This document shows, one piece after another, positions 5,043-5,600 of a stretch of 5,600 bases of DNA. The notes under the pieces are model-generated. The model was not told the DNA's origin, did no database searches, and worked only from the letters and a program-made list of their open reading frames with translations. The stretch's first letter is position 1. Every line of letters starts with the position of its first letter. Source of the stretch: Acidithiobacillus sulfuriphilus (GTDB taxonomy: Bacteria > Pseudomonadota > Gammaproteobacteria > Acidithiobacillales > Acidithiobacillaceae); assembly GCF_003721225.1 (NCBI RefSeq), contig NZ_RIZI01000084.1:1-5600 (forward strand). The letters are read 5' to 3'. The translations under genes were made by a program, and so were the position numbers.

Positions 5043-5600
5043 CAGCGGGCTCCCGGCGGCGGCAGGAAACCATAGTGGTGGAAGATGGCCTGACCGTCCG
5101 GCGATAGCAGATAAGCGATGAAGGCCTCCGCCAGTTGCGGATGCGGAGCCTTGGCCACCTCCGCCACCGGATACACGATGGGCTCCCGGACCGGCACGGT
5201 AAAGGCCACCTTCACCTTGCCCGGCGCCGTCGCGGCATCCGTAGCGAAAACGAAACCCGCATCCACGTCTCCCTGGGCGACATAATTGAGGCTCTGTACC
5301 ACGGTGGCGCAGAGCACGAATTTGGGCTGCAACTGACCCCACAATCCCGCTGCCTTGATGGCCATCTCGGCATACTTGGCATTGGGCATGGCCGGATTGC
5401 CGAAGGCGATGCGTTTGACCCCCGGTTGGGCGAGGGAGGCGAGCGAATCCATGGACAAAGGGGAGTCAGCCGGAACGATCACCACCACCCGGTTGCTCAC
5501 CAGGTCCAGGCGCGTGGCGGGGAGGATGACGCCCTCTTTCACCCCTTTGTCCATAAAGGCTTCATCGGCGGAGACGAAGACATCCACCGGCGCCCCCGCC
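5042..5600 (-). CDS. modA: Molybdate-binding protein ModA, C-terminal part
   Basis: The periplasmic solute-binding protein that hands molybdate (or tungstate) to ModB. The frame is open to the right edge of the window, and 185 residues are present of roughly 250 in the family. The first visible residues, AGAPVDVFVSADEAFMD, are the internal ModA motif near the ligand site. The GTG at 5587 lies within that motif and is not a start. Further features are SNRVVVIVPADSP, RIAFGNPAMPNAKYAEMAIKAAGLWGQ, VVQSLNYVAQGDVDAGFVFATDA (part of the anion-binding cleft, ending in the hinge region), VAEVAKAPHPQLAEAFIAYLLSPDGQAIFHHYGF and the short end LPPPGAR. The signal peptide and N-terminal lobe lie outside the window. 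The stop overlaps the modD start by one base. Confidence 0.95.
   Translation of the reverse strand, partial: AGAPVDVFVSADEAFMDKGVKEGVILPATRLDLVSNRVVVIVPADSPLSMDSLASLAQPGVKRIAFGNPAMPNAKYAEMAIKAAGLWGQLQPKFVLCATVVQSLNYVAQGDVDAGFVFATDAATAPGKVKVAFTVPVREPIVYPVAEVAKAPHPQLAEAFIAYLLSPDGQAIFHHYGFLPPPGAR

Noticed and set aside
5043..5342. ModD start at 5342, giving a 384-residue protein
   Set aside because: The extra 100 residues are out-of-frame translation of modA; the ATG at 5042 starts at the family N-terminus.

Overview
The window is a GC-rich proteobacterial segment with every supportable gene on the minus strand. It covers molybdate uptake and nitrate assimilation. The sigma-54 promoters, NtrC-type sites and ANTAR-type leader hairpins fit a beta-, gamma- or acidithiobacillia-type proteobacterium. 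The exact genus cannot be read from the sequence.

Reading down the minus strand (high to low coordinates), the first block is a mod cluster. It has the C-terminal 185 residues of ModA (molybdate-binding protein), a ModA stop/ModD start overlap (TGATG), ModD (NadC-like phosphoribosyltransferase family), then ModB (molybdate permease) nine bases later. ModB follows its family up to about residue 186 and then runs into an unrelated tail in what looks like the wrong frame. No modC ATPase gene follows.

Next is a 392-bp gene-free regulatory stretch (3133-3524) in front of a 393-residue NrtA-family protein without a signal peptide, best called NasS, the cytoplasmic nitrate sensor that normally partners the ANTAR protein NasT. 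After nasS comes a shorter regulatory gap, then narK (MFS nitrate/nitrite transporter), a strong GC-rich hairpin, and the start of an outer-membrane porin-like gene that runs off the left edge.

The most notable content is the regulation. Both nasS and narK are preceded by the same three-layer arrangement: an NtrC-like site about 90-110 bp upstream, a sigma-54 promoter with exact GG-N10-GC geometry, and a leader. Each leader has a P2 hairpin with hexaloop AAAGGC (A at 1, G at 4), and its loop and 3' strand form the start of a long intrinsic terminator. In the narK leader a textbook P1 (11-bp stem, loop AATGGC) begins at the predicted transcription start. In the nasS leader P1 is present only in imperfect form.

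The inferred circuit is this. Nitrogen limitation acts through NtrC and sigma-54 to start transcription. Nitrate releases NasT from NasS so that NasT can stabilise P1-P2 and prevent termination. Because nasS lies behind such a leader, the sensor would feed back on its own synthesis. No nasT is present in the window. Molybdate uptake would supply the cofactor of the nitrate reductase, which is presumably encoded outside the window.
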